From Apostichopus japonicus (taxonomy: Eukaryota > Echinodermata > Holothuroidea > Aspidochirotida > Stichopodidae), in the NCBI RefSeq assembly GCF_037975245.1, contig NC_092574.1, positions 24,142,213-24,206,212 on the forward strand: a stretch of DNA of 64,000 nt, in the 5' to 3' direction. Within the stretch, counting starts at the first letter, position 1; each line of letters starts with the position of its first letter. The position numbers and the translations under genes were made by a program. The notes under the pieces are model-generated. The model worked only from the letters and a program-made list of their open reading frames with translations, ran no database searches and was not told the origin of the DNA. This document shows positions 14,601 to 29,700 of the stretch, in pieces.

Positions 14601-17600
14601 TCCCGATTCCTGCATACTGATATCCCGATTCCTGCACTGACGTCCCGATACCTGCATACTGATATCCCGATACCTGCATACTGATATCCCCATACCTGCA
14701 TACTGATATCCCGATACCTGCAAACTGACATCCCGATACCTGCATACTGATATCCCGATACCTGCATACTGATATCCCGATACCTGCATACTGATATCCC
14801 GATACCTGTCTTGCATCAATGGCTTTTACACCCAGATAAACATCTCTCTTAACAACAAAGCAGAAGTTTACCATACCGTAGGCCACATTTAGGCTGAATT
14901 TGGACTAATGAAAATGTAAACTTGAATTGCCCTAAAACATTAAGTTTCATTTTTTTATGGTATATTGCTCTTACTTGAAGTAAAGATGTAATGATTATAA
15001 AAGCCTTTACTGTTTTGACCTAGACTCACAAACTTTAACCATGTTACGGTTATTATGCAAACTCCCGTAAATCCTCCCGATTTCCATCCTCTGTTCTTTT
15101 CCTTCTCCACTTTTGTTCTCTTTGTCAAGCTGTTCAAGTTTTTCCACCATAAAAACTGCTAGACCAAAATATATTTCCCAGTTATCGTTTTGGTTTGACT
15201 CGGTTAAATATTAATGATTGATGAACCTTTTTAGCCAGAAGCCATTTGTCAGAGAGTAACAAAGGTTTAGTGAAATCTGTCTTTTAATGATCATCGGATC
15301 AAGACAACCTAGACATGGACTGAAGTAACTTTGACGAATCAGAATAGATCCTACGAAACACAAACCAGGAACATGTTACAAATGTTACACTCCCAATTCA
15401 AATCTGTTTACATACAACAACTGGCATGAATTTAACATATAATAAATAAACTACTAATATTGATCCTTTTTACAGTTTCTTAAAATGTAATCATATATAA
15501 TATGATCTCTGGTGGGAGGAGGCGGATCGAGGAGTTGGTCACCTCAGATCCCCGGTTATCAAAATGAAGATTATTCCTTCTTTTTAACTAACTGCCTCAT
15601 CCTTTTGTTTCTATTTTTTTCCAGTCAGCATTGTGGTGACCTTAGGGTGACCTTACACATCTTCATTTGTTCACCCTGTTTGTTTGCCACAGGGGATACC
15701 AAACTGCCCTATTGTGGTTTTTTGGGTAAAGACCACCTATCAAGTGGGACGTTAAACAAAGGTTAAAAGCCCAAGGAATACTCTCAAGCTAAGAAAGGCA
15801 GCTTTCTGTATTTAATCCACCAAGCTGCGCCACAGTTAGTCTAAAACAAAAGATTTGGGACATTAATAAATATCTTGAGTCAAATATCATATTGCTGAAA
15901 GGGTTGGGTGACTTTTAGAGGACTGCCTTGACACCTTCTCACTGAGGGAAGGCTTCATGCTGTCACATTTTCAGGCAGAGGGTACTGGCAAGGCACAGTA
16001 TTAGAGCTCCTTGGTGATAAACACAGTAGAATCTTCTGATCTGGGCTAATGCCACATTAAATAACTCTTGGAAGTATCTTTTTTAATTCAAATTTTATTT
16101 AATATTAATTAGAATCCTATAGCAACACAGTTGAAGATGAACTGGACTAGCCAATAAATGGCATCAGACAAAAATAATCATAATAGTAATTCAACTTCAA
16201 AAACAACTAATAAACAATTGAGTAATCTGATACAAAGTAGAGGTACCGGAATACTTCCAAGCCTCATGAATATGCATTGATTCTCCTACGTCCAAATCCT
16301 TTTGTGATCATATCATGTCGTCAATATTTTGCACAGAATCATGACAATGTACTTTTTGCCAGAATTTTGGTCCATTCGCAGACTCACGAGAGAAAGAAAA
16401 CTTCAGACAACAAACATGAACCTTTGGTTATCCAATATATGAATCAGACATCTGTAAAGGGGCAGAGAGGGGAGGGAGGAGGGGAGGGGTGGAGATGGGG
16501 AGTAGGATGTATTCAACTTTCCGTTCATAATGGACATAAGGCTCAGTCTGCTGGTATAAACTGTAGGTGTTTTATGCAATCACTACTGTTTGTACTACCG
16601 ATGGCAGCAATCTCTCGTTTCTCTAGATGTCTCAAATACTGTTTCCCTAGCAGATTCAGCCATTTGAAGGACATGTTTAGCAAACACACTCCCTGGAGTC
16701 AGTAATTCTTCTCAGTATCAAGATCCAGCTGTAGTCTTCACTATCTAGCCTACATTGGTTTATATTGTTGCTACATTGAGATAACCTGTTGACCCCTTGA
16801 GCCAGTTTGCCCCCATTTGAGATAACCTGGGTTCAACTGAACTGACTTTGACTGAAACTATGTTCACCCAAAGAAAATCATAGCATTGGAGAATTCACAG
16901 ATTAATTGTAGCTTTAGTTTTGGAGTTATCATTCATGTTTACAAGGTTTTCAGACTTTGATGCCTGTTGACCTCATGTGACCTTTAACCTGCACCAATTT
17001 CAACAGGGTTCTTGTACTCAAAAAGCCAAATTTAATCTGTACATCATATACGATGTTCAAAAAAGATGTACTTTTTGAGTTATGGTGTTCGCAAAGTTAA
17101 CAGGCGTTGACCTCTGCTGACCCAAAGTGACCATTGAACTTCACAGAATACAACAGGCTTCTTGTACTCTAGAAGACTGGATCCACAAACCAAGTATGAA
17201 AGTAAATCCACCATTACCTTTTTGAGTTACCATGTTTACAAGCAAGTGTCACATACACACACACACACAATTAAACCATCACCATTGCCTAGATTCCTTT
17301 TGCATACTGAAGGTTCACATAGCAAAGTTACCAACATTAACCTAAATGGTCTCGGAATAACATTTCTGTTCTAAATGATTTATTAACTGATCAAGGAGTG
17401 GTTGCATTCTTACATTTGCAAGGTGTGAATAAAAAACTCAACTCACTGCATAATGGGTATACAGAGGGTCTATTGTAGTTTTAGGTTTACAAAGGGCAAA
17501 ATAAACACCAAGCTGATACAAACTGACAGGACGCTACGACAGAAATCATCGAATGCTTTTCACACAGTTCAACAGTTCAAGATATATGTATATGATATGT

Positions 17601-17659
17601 ATGTTACTATATCTCTATATATCTCTATATATATATATCTCTCTCTCTATATATATATA

Positions 17660-17708
<49 letters not shown>

Positions 17709-20700
17709 CACACGGCTGCGTTAGGAAAACACGATACCCTGCTTTTTAGTAATGAATTCATAAACATGGTAATGATTTGGATTCTAGGAAAGGTTTTTAA
17801 AGTAATATCAGAGTCAATTAAAATAAACTTTATTGCGATTAATGAAACATCTCTACTTCAAACTCAAAAACAAAAAACAGTTAAAAATCAGTGAAATCAT
17901 AAAAGAGAAATCATACAACAAAGAATCAACACTGAGGCTATCCAACACTTAGTATTTTAAACAGACTTCCCTAATACCCAGCTCACGTATAAATTATCAG
18001 ATTGTTTTTTTAAAGTTTTAGTTGGAATGTTACAATTTTGTCCGACAGAATGATCTATAAATTGGCATAATAGATCACTAGAATGAGTTTAACTTTCCCA
18101 AGCATCCACTTTTCTTTTGTGTCTACGCAGAGATAATATATACCAGCAAAGCTTAGCAGCAACTTTATCCTACTACCATTCTAAACCATATCAGCCACTC
18201 AACATCAACATGTTTATAATCACTCTTCTCCCTAGCTCCCCAAACACTTATTTAAAGGATGGAGAAAAGAAGGAAAAAAAAAGCTTTGAAAGCCATTTTC
18301 TCCGTCTGTGATACAAGAAAATCTCTTAATGTCATATGTGATTTTGAGTCGTAATACAGCAGAAAAACAAAATGGTAAATAATTCACTCTGTATCCAAGT
18401 TTGATTTACGACTGCGAAGAATAACACCGTCTCCGACTGGAGTTTATTTACATGATTTTCCGCTGCTGCTTTGAAATAAAGTTTTATCTCGCGAGCAAAC
18501 ATATATACATAACATTTATTGAAGTTATAAATTTTCTGCTATGATTCGGAAAACTCAAATCAAAAATTAAATGTCACTAAACTTTTATGAGGAAATTTTT
18601 TTGGTACGAGAGCCCCCTGAAAATGATTTGATCTGTGGGTATATGTTTATCTAAACTTGTAATAACATTCAATTTAGACTGGTGGGCAAGCATTTTATCA
18701 ATTCCACACGCGACTTTTACGAACACCAGAGAGATGTCTTTGAACGCTATAAAATATTACACCGATTCACAGGGATGAAAAAAGAAAGTTATAAACATGA
18801 CATACAGTAAACTGACAATTTCAAACAGCTCAGAGAAATCGGAGACGGGGAGCAACTTTCATTTGCCTGCCACTTGTGCCGTGAAAGTTACTTTTTCTTT
18901 TTCTTAGCATCCATCATTCAGGAATATTTGCAAAACATTCTTCTTTTAGGGATGGAGGAAGTTTGCCTTCATCTCTTGTAAGAGAAGAGAGCCTTGAATA
19001 ATAAAGTATAAAACCCTTCTCGTTTTAAAATGCCAAAAGTTTAAGGATTTGGGGAGTGACAGACTGGAGACTGCGTTTCACATCTGTTACTTATATCGCT
19101 GAAAAGTAAGTCGAAACGTTGACTGGACCAATCCTGGACGAAGAAATATTAGCTTACTTTGGAATTAATATGTACTACCGAAACAGTAATGAGCTGTGGA
19201 GAAAGCCATATAGCCTACATTGTATAAGTATTATAATTGGTGGGAATGTCACTTATCTTCTGTGCAACAGACTCTGGTATATAGAAAACTTTGCATACAA
19301 TCGCAAGTCAAAGAAACAACTGTAAGAAGTATTAGCTTCCGCTTGGAATACTACCCACCTGGGAGATTGGCTGGCAAAAGAGGGAGGGGAGGGGGTATAG
19401 TAGAGAGGTGGGCAATGGGTGGTAGCGGATGGGTGGTAGAGAGGTATTAAGGTGGGGGGGTGGTAGAGAGAAGCGATCCAGGTTGGTGGTATCAAGGGCA
19501 GGTATCGGAGAGGAGTGGGGATAGAGAAGAGGGGGGTAGGTGGTATACAGAGAGGAGTGTGGTGGGTAGAAATGGAACCTACCATTGTCAAGTTTCTGTC
19601 TCTTGAGAATATCAAGAGGGTGTCCCGTTGCATGTACTCCATGGAGATGGTGGTGAAGCGAAATTGGTAGAGACCTCTTTGGTGGACGCCCGGGCCTGCT
19701 GCTGTAAGAATTGGAAGAGAAGACAACAACTGAAATATTAAGAGTTGCTCACAAACCTATCCCCCAATATGATCATCTAAAAACACCATTCATACATGGT
19801 ATCACAGAGAAGATAGGGAAAGTTACACAAGCTTGTACATCTTCTCTATTCCCCCCTCACCACCCCCCATATGTCTGTGTGTTCGTCATTCGTGTCATAC
19901 ATCCTTAATTAGAAGAGCCTGCCAGTTTTTTCCTGTGTACTTGTTTCAAGCTTCTGCTCCCTCAATCCTGAGTACACACTGAACATTGTATATGAAATGG
20001 ATTGTCACATGCAAGATAATTCATTGTCTCTGCTTAACAGTTTGAGCAAGTAGGATGGGAAAGAGAACAGGGGGGGGGAGGGGTTGGGAGGGTAGGAGAA
20101 AGAGACGGGTGATGAAAATGGCCCACTAACATTTGAGACCCATATTCCTAATAGGAATTGCTGGAATCCATGCTTATAGTGAATTTTCATTCTTACAAAA
20201 TAAACTTTAAAATTGACAATTTGTACAGCTTGCATATGGAAGACGGAGCTATCTCAAACCCTATCAGATATTGGAATTACTACCACCAGTGACAATCCTG
20301 ACACCACTTGACATCAGCGAGCTGGATATAACCCTCCTCATAAAAGCTGTGATAAGCACTTGTAACCTTTCCAACCCCCCCACCCCCCCCCACCACTGTG
20401 TGAGACGTATACTTGAACAAGTCTAGCACATAGAGTAACCTAGGCGATACTACTTTGAATCTCTTAGAATTCACAAACTTTGTACATTAATTCATGTAAA
20501 TTCCCTGCACAATGGGAAGGCATCCCTAGACTAGCAGTGGTCGTTAAAGAACAATAAATCGTGGCAACCTACTGGAGAGGTACAGTACGTGACAAAGCTG
20601 ATACCAGCAACATGTAACATATAATTCTACTATGTGACCATTCATGTTAAATGATTATGTTTCATTTATCTGCGGTTTTCACCAAAGCCGAAGGAAAAGC

Positions 20701-23700
20701 CACACAGATACGACAATATAGAGAAAACAATTGCTGATCAAAAAGGAACTCGACTATCACCTTGTCCATGTGATGCTAACATGATATAGGCTGGTATGAA
20801 ATAGATACTACTGATTAAGTAATTGAATTCAAAACGATATGTACTCAAACAGGAAAAGTAACTTGGTCAAACATATCTAGTTTTCTTTTGTCTTTCCTAA
20901 ACCGAGTCAGTAACCCTAGTATCGAAGTGCACCCTCCTTCCAGGATATCCTACAGGGCTATCCAAAACAACAAATTTGAGAAAGTTGCGGTTTGATACAA
21001 AGCAGCTAGATAAAAGAGCAGTGATGTGCTAGAACTCTGAGGCTAGGTCTAACCAAGCAGCTATAAAATAAGAGCAGTGATGTGCTAGAATTCTGAGGTT
21101 AGGATCTAACCAAGCAGCTTTAAAATAAGAGCAGTGACTGCTAGAACTCTGAGGTTATATCTAACCAAGCAGCTATAAAATAAGAGCAGTGCTGTGCTAG
21201 AACTCTGAGGCTAGATCTAACCAAGCAGCTATAAAATAAGAGCAGTGATGTGCTAGAACTCTGAGGCTAGATCTAACCAAGCAGCTATAAAATAAGAGCA
21301 GTGACTGCTAGAACTCTGAGGCTAGATCTAACCAAGCAGCTATAAAATAAGAGCAGTGATGTGCTAGAACTCTGAGGCTAGATCTGACCAAGCAGCTTTA
21401 AAATAAGAGCAGTGATGTGCTAGAACTCTGAGGCTAGATCTAACCAAGCAGCTTTAAAATAAGAGCAGTGACTGCTAGAACTCTGAGGCTAGATCTTAAA
21501 AGGCAGCTAGATAAAAGTACAGTGACTGCTAGAACTCTGAGGCTAGATCTAACCAAGCAGCTATAAAATAAGAGCAGTGACTGCTAGAACTCTGAGGCTA
21601 GATCTAATCAAGCAGCTATAAAATAAGAGCAGTGATGTGCTAGAACTCTGAGTCTAGATCTAATCAAGAAGCTAGATAAAAGAGTATGACTGCTAGAACT
21701 CTGAGGCTAGGAGCAGCTAGATAAAAGAGCATGACTGCTAGAACTCTGAGGCTAGATCTAAAAGAGCAGCTAGATAAAAGAGCAGTGACTGCTAGAACTC
21801 TGAGGCTAGATCTTAAAAGGCAGCTAGATAAAAGTGCAGTGACTGCTAGAACTCTGAGGCTAGATCTAACCAAGCAGCTATAAAATAAGAGCAGTGATGT
21901 GCTAGAACTCTGAGGCTAGATCTAAAAGAGCAGCTAGATAAAGGAGCATGACTGCCAGAACTCTGAGGCTAGATTTCACTACAAAAAAAATACCATTGGT
22001 GAAAGTTCAAACCATTTGGTAACAGAAACTAAAGAATCTACATGAGACTATACTGAATCCTGTAGGTCAACCGCCAAACGATACAAGACAGTAATTAAAG
22101 GGTTTCATTACAAATTGAGAGTAAAGTAGTGAAGGGCAGGGACATTTGCAAAGGGAAAAGGGAAAGTTGCCCTTGTCCAAGGATGGGCTTTCCCCTCTCC
22201 AGAAAGTAGTATCAAAAAAATAACTAAAAACGGTGTAAACCAATAATCTGTTTAATTCTTTGAACAGATAATCGGTTATCTGTTCACCCTTCCCCCCCCT
22301 CACCATGCCCCGCAGACATATATGGTGATCCCAATACTGAACAGGTTCAGATATTAACAAGTGACAAACAAGCTTAACTGTCTCCTAATAAGGAGAATTA
22401 TTCAAGTATTTTCAAAGAAACCTTAAACTTATACAAAAATGGTTCAAACTTGGCTATTTATTTTGGATGTATTACTGTATTCATCTTCTCGCATTGAGAG
22501 GTTAGCAACAAACTAAAAAATAATACAAGAAATCAACATCTTTGTTTTTGTAATCCCGAGCGAGTAGGTAACTCTTGTCAATAGGAGTAGAAATGATATG
22601 ATTGTGCAGACACTTCAAATGTTACAACTGGAGGGTGGGGGTGAGGGGTGGGGGGAGGAGGTTTCAGGGGACAAGGGATACATTAAAGCAGAAATCCAGT
22701 GAGGGGTTCCAGAGCATACACATACATGTGGATGCGTTGGAGCAATGAATAATCTCGACCAAGTTACAAGCAAAATAATACTTGTGATGTTAACAACTTC
22801 CCACTTCAGTGTCTAACAGGCTGAAATTTAAAAACCACTTTGTAATTGTGTAAAATATTAATAAAATTCAGTTTAATTTCCACTTAAACTTTCCCCCATT
22901 TAATATTCAAACAGTTATAATCCTTATCAGTTCAAAAGATGGTACCCAGATTACAATGTGTCAAAACTTCCAAATTTACTGTTCCTGATGACAAGAGCAC
23001 TGTTATTGCCACAGCATATCTTTGGTAACAACTTTATCATTGGGAATTGTTTATTTGCTGACAGATCAAGGCGACCAATGGAGCCATTATTTTCTCCATC
23101 TGCTGGTTTCACTCTCCCCCATAACTCAGTCCTAGCAATTCAACAAAAAAAGAAAAAACTAAGACAAAATCAGACCTACATGACAGCAAACCCTCCAACT
23201 TCAAACAAGAAAAGTCAAAGGGGGAAAAAAGATGACGAATAAAAAAGAAAAGAGAAATGCAAAAAATATCCAGAAAAGGATAAGCACATTAATGTAAACT
23301 CACAGGGTCAATTTAGTGAAAATCTACACTCAAAAACACAGCAGATAATTAACCTCGGATCTAAGGTCACTAATTTACGGCTATCTAAACAAACATTGAA
23401 ATGGCCACCGAATAAAAAAAACAGAAATGTCTGCTGGAAGACAAAACAAAAAAGTCTTATCAGAAATACAGACTCCAGGTTTGTCAAACGCCAGTCAAAA
23501 ATCAGACCAGAGAAAAATATTTATTGATCAAAGGTTGAGACAAATGCTATATATTTGACCTTGGTGGTAGACTTCCAAGGCAATTCAGAAATTTATCTTC
23601 TGAGGAGAGAACTTATAACACAAATACAGCCTCTGGTGTGACACTTTATGTGTAGTATATATACAGTATATGCCACTGACCAAGGTAAAGAAGACAAAAC

Positions 23701-26700
23701 TAATTTACTAGTGAGAGGTAAAAGGAGGAACAGAGATGAAAAATGTGATAACAGGAATGTTTAATATGTTTAAAGGGGCAATTCATGTAAGGAGAAACTT
23801 GTGGTTCTGAAAACAATATCTGTCCACAGGTTGTGGTTCCTGCTGATTATTGTTCTTATCTCAAGGTTTAAGTTATCAGGCTATAACACTGCAGAGAAGA
23901 TGTTTCCTGAAGTCAAGTACTTGATGTGTTAGAATAAATCAGTGCAGGAACTTTAACAGAGCTTAATTATGCAACCAGCTACACATTTGGAAGGCATAGG
24001 AAGGGGGGGGCAGTGGTTGTGGAACCTGTTTGTCCTCCCTTTAGTCTTTCAACAATCCCATCCACTCCCCCCCCCCACCCAAGACAAGTGGTAAACAAGA
24101 TAGCTAAGGATGGAAGTTAAGCCTGAACATTACCTAAATTTTTCGCTCCTTTTTTTTTCACTCCTTTGATTAGGTTTAGGTCTTGAATATTCATGAGTCT
24201 GTTTTTTTAAGGTCATCAGTATTGGCCTCATAAAATCTGCTAGAAAATGCCAAAATAGTCACTAATTTTCCAAATTTCAAAAAGTGTTTGATAGCGACCG
24301 ACAAGGCAGCTTCTCTCCCTGGAACATCTTGTTGTTTATAATGTAACACTCTTCAATTCCTGGGAACAACATGGAAAGTCCCTGTATCTAGGAAATTATT
24401 TTTTTGAGAATTTCTAGCAATTTGTAGCAATCCCAAAACTTACCCGGTTTGGATATTTACTTCGCACCTTGCTTACCTGTTTTCTCACACAACCTCAACA
24501 CTCTCGTTCTACCGTGTCTGGAGTGAACTGGTAACCTTTAAACAATGTGCACCCTCTATGACCGGACCCCATCAGGGTCAGCTTCCCCAAATTTTTTTGG
24601 GAGGGGGGAGGGGGGAGGTGGGGATGTTAGACATTGTTACACCCCTGAATGTGATCTTCCAACAATACTTAGTACTTTGGGTATACTGTCTACAGAAGAT
24701 AGCTGATTGCGGGACACACTGTCCTGTAACCATCACACTCAACCCATCCCTCCCCCTCCTCCCACCTTCAGCTCCATACCCTGCCAAGACATAACCACCA
24801 CACTCAACATACATACCCCCTTCCCCACTTACCTTCATGTCCATACCCTGCCCAGATGTAACCACCACACTCAATACACCCCACCCCCTCCCCAACCTTC
24901 CTTACCCTGCCCAGAGTATATCACTCTTACAAAAGACTTCTTCACCAGCTCACCAGACTCACCCTGAAACTCAAACTGATCTCCTTCAATTTTTTATTGA
25001 ACCAGTACTACACTACAGAGCAACAGTTAACTAATTTTGAATAAATTACTACTACCATGGAATGTTATTATTAGTTAGGACTTTTAATTTGATACATTCA
25101 TCAATTGTCAAATGATCATGGTAAACATGTGCAATCATTCATTCAACTGAACAGTACATAACATATGTGGTTTTCATACGGTACTTTTGCAAGATAATTA
25201 AATTCTGAAGTAGGCTATATCACTTGTACATTTAATTGTATCAAATGAATTCTTTTTTTTTTGTTGCTTTGAGGTAGGTGTCGATATGTCACATAGTCAT
25301 GTAGCTTGTTAAACAGTGTGGATAAAGCTCAAGTCCTGTTAATACTTTTAATAACTTGTTTTTAATGACTCTCACTAACCTGAGGTACAATATAACTCTA
25401 GGCTCTGCTGTACATACTAATCATATGCAGTACTTAGCCACTAGTGACAATTAGGTAAAATGTAAGACTTGATCCAGACCTAAAGGTCTACTAGATCATA
25501 CAGACTAAGCTTGTTAGGCAATGTATATACAGGCTACAGTATAAGGTAAGACTTCATCCAGGCCTTAAGTTCTAGAAGTTACAGAATACCATGTCCACAT
25601 ATCAAATTACACTCTTCTAACAGAGCCTTGATAACTGAATATCAGACTCTATCATACAAGCATAGAGCATGTATACCATACCAAAGATATTAGATTCAAA
25701 GAGAGATCATGTTAGGCTTGTACACTCATAGGCCACACCATACTGAAATATCAGATTACGCCCAATGCATGCAATGAACCCAGAGCCTACCACATTAAAA
25801 GCTAAGTTAGGCCCAGTAAACACCCAGAAACAGACACATAAATATCTAAGTTAAGACTCAATAAACCACTCAGAGCCTACCACATTAAGAACTAAGTTAC
25901 ACTCAGTATACATACAGGGCCTAACATATTATGTTTTAAGCTATTGGTAAACACACAGAGCCTATAACAATGCATTCACTCAGAGACTATATAATTGAAT
26001 TCTCATCAGGAAATCGATCAATCAGATTTAAAACTTTCTCTTGCCATCTCCCCCCCCCTCCCCTCTCTCTCAAAAAGGTATATAAGTATGTGAACTTTTC
26101 TGTTATCAAATTTCAATGCCCTTGATGAGCAGGATGACACAGGGAAATACAAGTTGAAGTTACTAAGAGGATCATAAATCACTCATTTATCACTTAACAT
26201 CATCAAAAGTAAATGTAATTTAACGAGCAAAACTAGATACGAGACTAGTGGCCAATCAAAAAACAATTAATGAAAAGTGAAGGAGACAAACAATTGTTGC
26301 AGGAATTTCGTAATAAAAATAAAAAAGATATAGTTAAAAGTACAAATTGCAGTCAGTTAATGAAAAGCGGTGAAAGTAAAACTAATTATTGTCTCAACCC
26401 ATAAAATATATATCTAACTTGGTATATCGAAACATATTTACAGTCCATATCAGATTAAATTCACCAAAGGTAGTTTTTCACTATTAAATATTAAACTTAC
26501 TTTCAACTGTGTAACTTTATAAAAATAAAAAGTTTTTTTATATCTCAGAACAAGAAATTAACATAGTAATTTATTATAATGGTTGTAACTGTTATATCAC
26601 CAAGCAATGCATGGCCAAAGCAAAACAAAAGCTTTAACGAGTACCTACTTACAAGTACATTTTACGACAACAAAGGCATCAGTTGGTAATTTCGTTTCTG

Positions 26701-29700
26701 TTTCCATCTAATAACCCAACAGTTTAACCATTTTTTTATTTTTTATTATGATTATTATTTCATTTTTTCTTTCTTTCATTGGCTTCCTTCTACAGAAATA
26801 TGGTACATTGTTTGTATGTGATTGACATTCCTATGGAAAGTTGTAGTTTCATCTTAGAATGACTTCTTTCAATGAAGGAAGTGAAATGACATTAGAATTT
26901 CTCTTAGAATTCAAAGCAAACTTATTAACCGAGGAAGTCTTGAGTTTTCGTTAAGAAGTTTAATGAATTCTTAAAGATACTTAAACATCTCAAGTGGGAC
27001 ATATTAATGATTTGTTCGAGATTAGGACTCAAAAGAATATTCTCAACAAACAATGACCTGACTCCTTTCTTAAGTAAGTTCATCGTTTGCCATTTCTTTC
27101 GGACATCCCAAGCAGGATCAAACGAACAGTATAGGATGTCAACTGCCTAAATCACCAACCAGCTCAAATGCCTGTATGATTTCCTGAAAAAAGTGAAACC
27201 AACTATTACATTCAGTGGTTTCAATATAAAGGTATCATGATCATTTTGCTGTTGCAGTATATTCACATTCCATGATTGTTATATTACTAATTACATAAAA
27301 ATAATAATATATAAAATAATGTTACTAGTATTTATGAATCCTGCAGCTCTTGACAGGTGGTCAAAAAAGGCAGTTAGGACAAGAAAATTTTGCTATCAAA
27401 ACTCCTTTGCATACATATATTGGCCAGAGGGTGAAATAATTGGACAGATCAACATTCAACCCGAGTGTAACACGCATAAACAAGGTTGCATGCAGTGATA
27501 ATTCATAGCTGGAGACTACAGTGGACCATAAATACCTCGTAGTCGAGAGACTTTCATGAGCTTGGGAGTTCCAAACCCTGCTATCTGTGGATTTGACTCA
27601 TTTGAACAAACTTCAGTAAATGAAACGCACATGAACAATGCATTGGAAGATGTGAGTGGGCAGAATTCCTTCCATCACAAGGAGAGAATGAGACGGAGGA
27701 AGAGGCAAGGGCGGCGGAAGCACTTTTAATCTGGGAGGGGCACCGACGTCGAAGGGCACTTTGCAGAAATTAGATTGGACCGATGCAGCCTGACATTTAG
27801 TACCCTTTATAACTGTTATTGTTTTGCCTATACACATCACTCCATCAACGTCCCCCCCCCCCCAAGGAAAAAATGCATACAATTTTTTCCATTCGAAATA
27901 GCTTTGAGTTTCACCCACAGAAATTCATTAATAGTTCGCTGACCTAATAAGGTGATCAAGAGTACAATTTTTATGTAGAAAAGGGGCACATTTTTAACCT
28001 GAGGAAAAGTCGGAGGGCACATGCCCCCTGTGTCCCCCGGTTCCGCCGCCCTTGGGAAGAGGGAAGGGTAGGGTATAGGGAACAAAGAGGGTACCGACTG
28101 TAAAGGTGACAACTTACAGTAGGTATTGTTCATAAAGTTTTAGGTGATAATGTTGCCCATGCAGGAATTAATGTTTACCAGGTCAAGGCCATGCATTCAT
28201 AGGGATCAGAAACTAAAATTCAAAAGCTACAAAAGGATTGATAAAAGAGAATCATTGTTGCCAAGTTCATAACTTATAAAGGCTAAGTAAATAAGCCAAC
28301 CAAATTATATATGTACAAAGTAGGAGGCCCTATATTTACTTTATCGCATTTGAATTTCTGTTCATTTAACTGAAATTTTGACTGTCCTAGATCTACTTAT
28401 TAGATTTTATAATTGCTCTACAAAGCAGAAGATCCTGTTCATAAATGGTGTCTATATAGTAAACGAATGAATTACAAAATTGTATAAAATATATGCTGTT
28501 TGATACACATATATATTTCATTATGATCTATATACATATAGATATATGCAAGTATCAAACTTGCATTCCACACGAGCACATACATACATACAGACAAAAG
28601 CAATTGATACAATTTTAATCATTTACAATCTTTAATATAAATGTTAATATGCAAAATTATATTAAATTCATCAATATACATTGTCAAAATAAGTATACAT
28701 GCATTGTCTAAATGAAGGTGTAGCTAAATTCAACTCTTAAATTTTCCACATGAACGTCTGACAATGGAAACATTTATAAAATTGTTTCAGCTTTGGTTTT
28801 TTGTCTGTGTGTGTGTACAGTATGTGTTTTAGATATGACCTATATTATGGATGTATAAACTCTCCGTTTCTCTCGGTGTTTGTCATTGAGTCGTCGGGGT
28901 AATGATCTTTTTTAGGTTTGCTGCATTAATCAATCCCCGTCGCAAACTAATAGTCATATTATACACACTTTGTCAAACCATGACCTTCCGAGCACTTCCC
29001 AAACTTTTGGCAAAACACATTCATATAGGATATATGTAGACAAATCAAAACACTTGAGATGTAATTAAGACAAATTCTGAGAGTAAGGCACACCGGAAAG
29101 TTATTGTGAAGCACAGGGGAAAAAAAACAACCCCCACCCTGCAAACTCAGAGCTGACAACTGCTCTCTCACTAAAAGTTTCCTGTAATTCTGTTAATCAC
29201 ACTCTTATCCAGCCGGAATCACTTCAAGAAAAAATAGAAAAAGATAATAAAGACTACGAACAATTGGAAGTATTTAGGTGCGGCATCTGTTGCTTTTTTC
29301 TGTTTTTGGATGGACTCGAGGACATCCTGTATTTAGTCACTATGAACAAACTGTTTGTTTAAACTTATCTTTGTTTCCTTCGACAAAAGCCATTACCGCA
29401 ATTTACTCTGTATAAGCCCAATTTCCCGAAGGCATATTGGCCGAGGAAACATAAGACATGGTTCTCTAAACAGCTGTTGGTTATTAAAATCAAACTGTTT
29501 TAGTGTATATATGCATGCCGCACACCCATCTTAAACTGGTCTTCCATCCATTTCTCCTCCTCGGTCTTCAAATTGGGACTCGTCTTAAACCAGGTGGGAT
29601 TCGTACCTCTGAACATCTTCACAGGTACCGCCAGCTCAGATGAATACCTGTGTAGTCTACAGCAGCTACTATACCTGGACTAAAAATCTGGAAGCACTAA

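Larger units (their letters stand above)
10642..19582 (-). other. dach intron 2
   Basis: An 8.9-kb intron. It contains TA-rich tracts, a tRNA-derived SINE (11395-11549), a 22-bp minisatellite (13829-14808), a possible cassette exon (15030-15155), a TGACCT-rich interspersed repeat (16780-17345), and a G-rich run of GTGGTAGAGAG-like repeats (19375-19560) immediately downstream of the exon 2 donor. No independent gene is recognisable. Confidence 0.7.

Noticed and set aside
13939-14886. Open frames of 315, 272 and 254 codons on the minus strand in all three phases
   Set aside because: They are generated by a 22-bp minisatellite without stop codons on that strand; the three peptides are the same periodic pattern shifted in phase.
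19253-19729. 158-codon minus-strand frame over DACH exon 2
   Set aside because: It reads the exon in the wrong phase and continues through C-rich intron repeats; the true frame gives GRPPKR.
27613-28133. Overlapping minus-strand frames of about 100 codons
   Set aside because: They span the hAT-type MITE and its flanks; no transposase motif.
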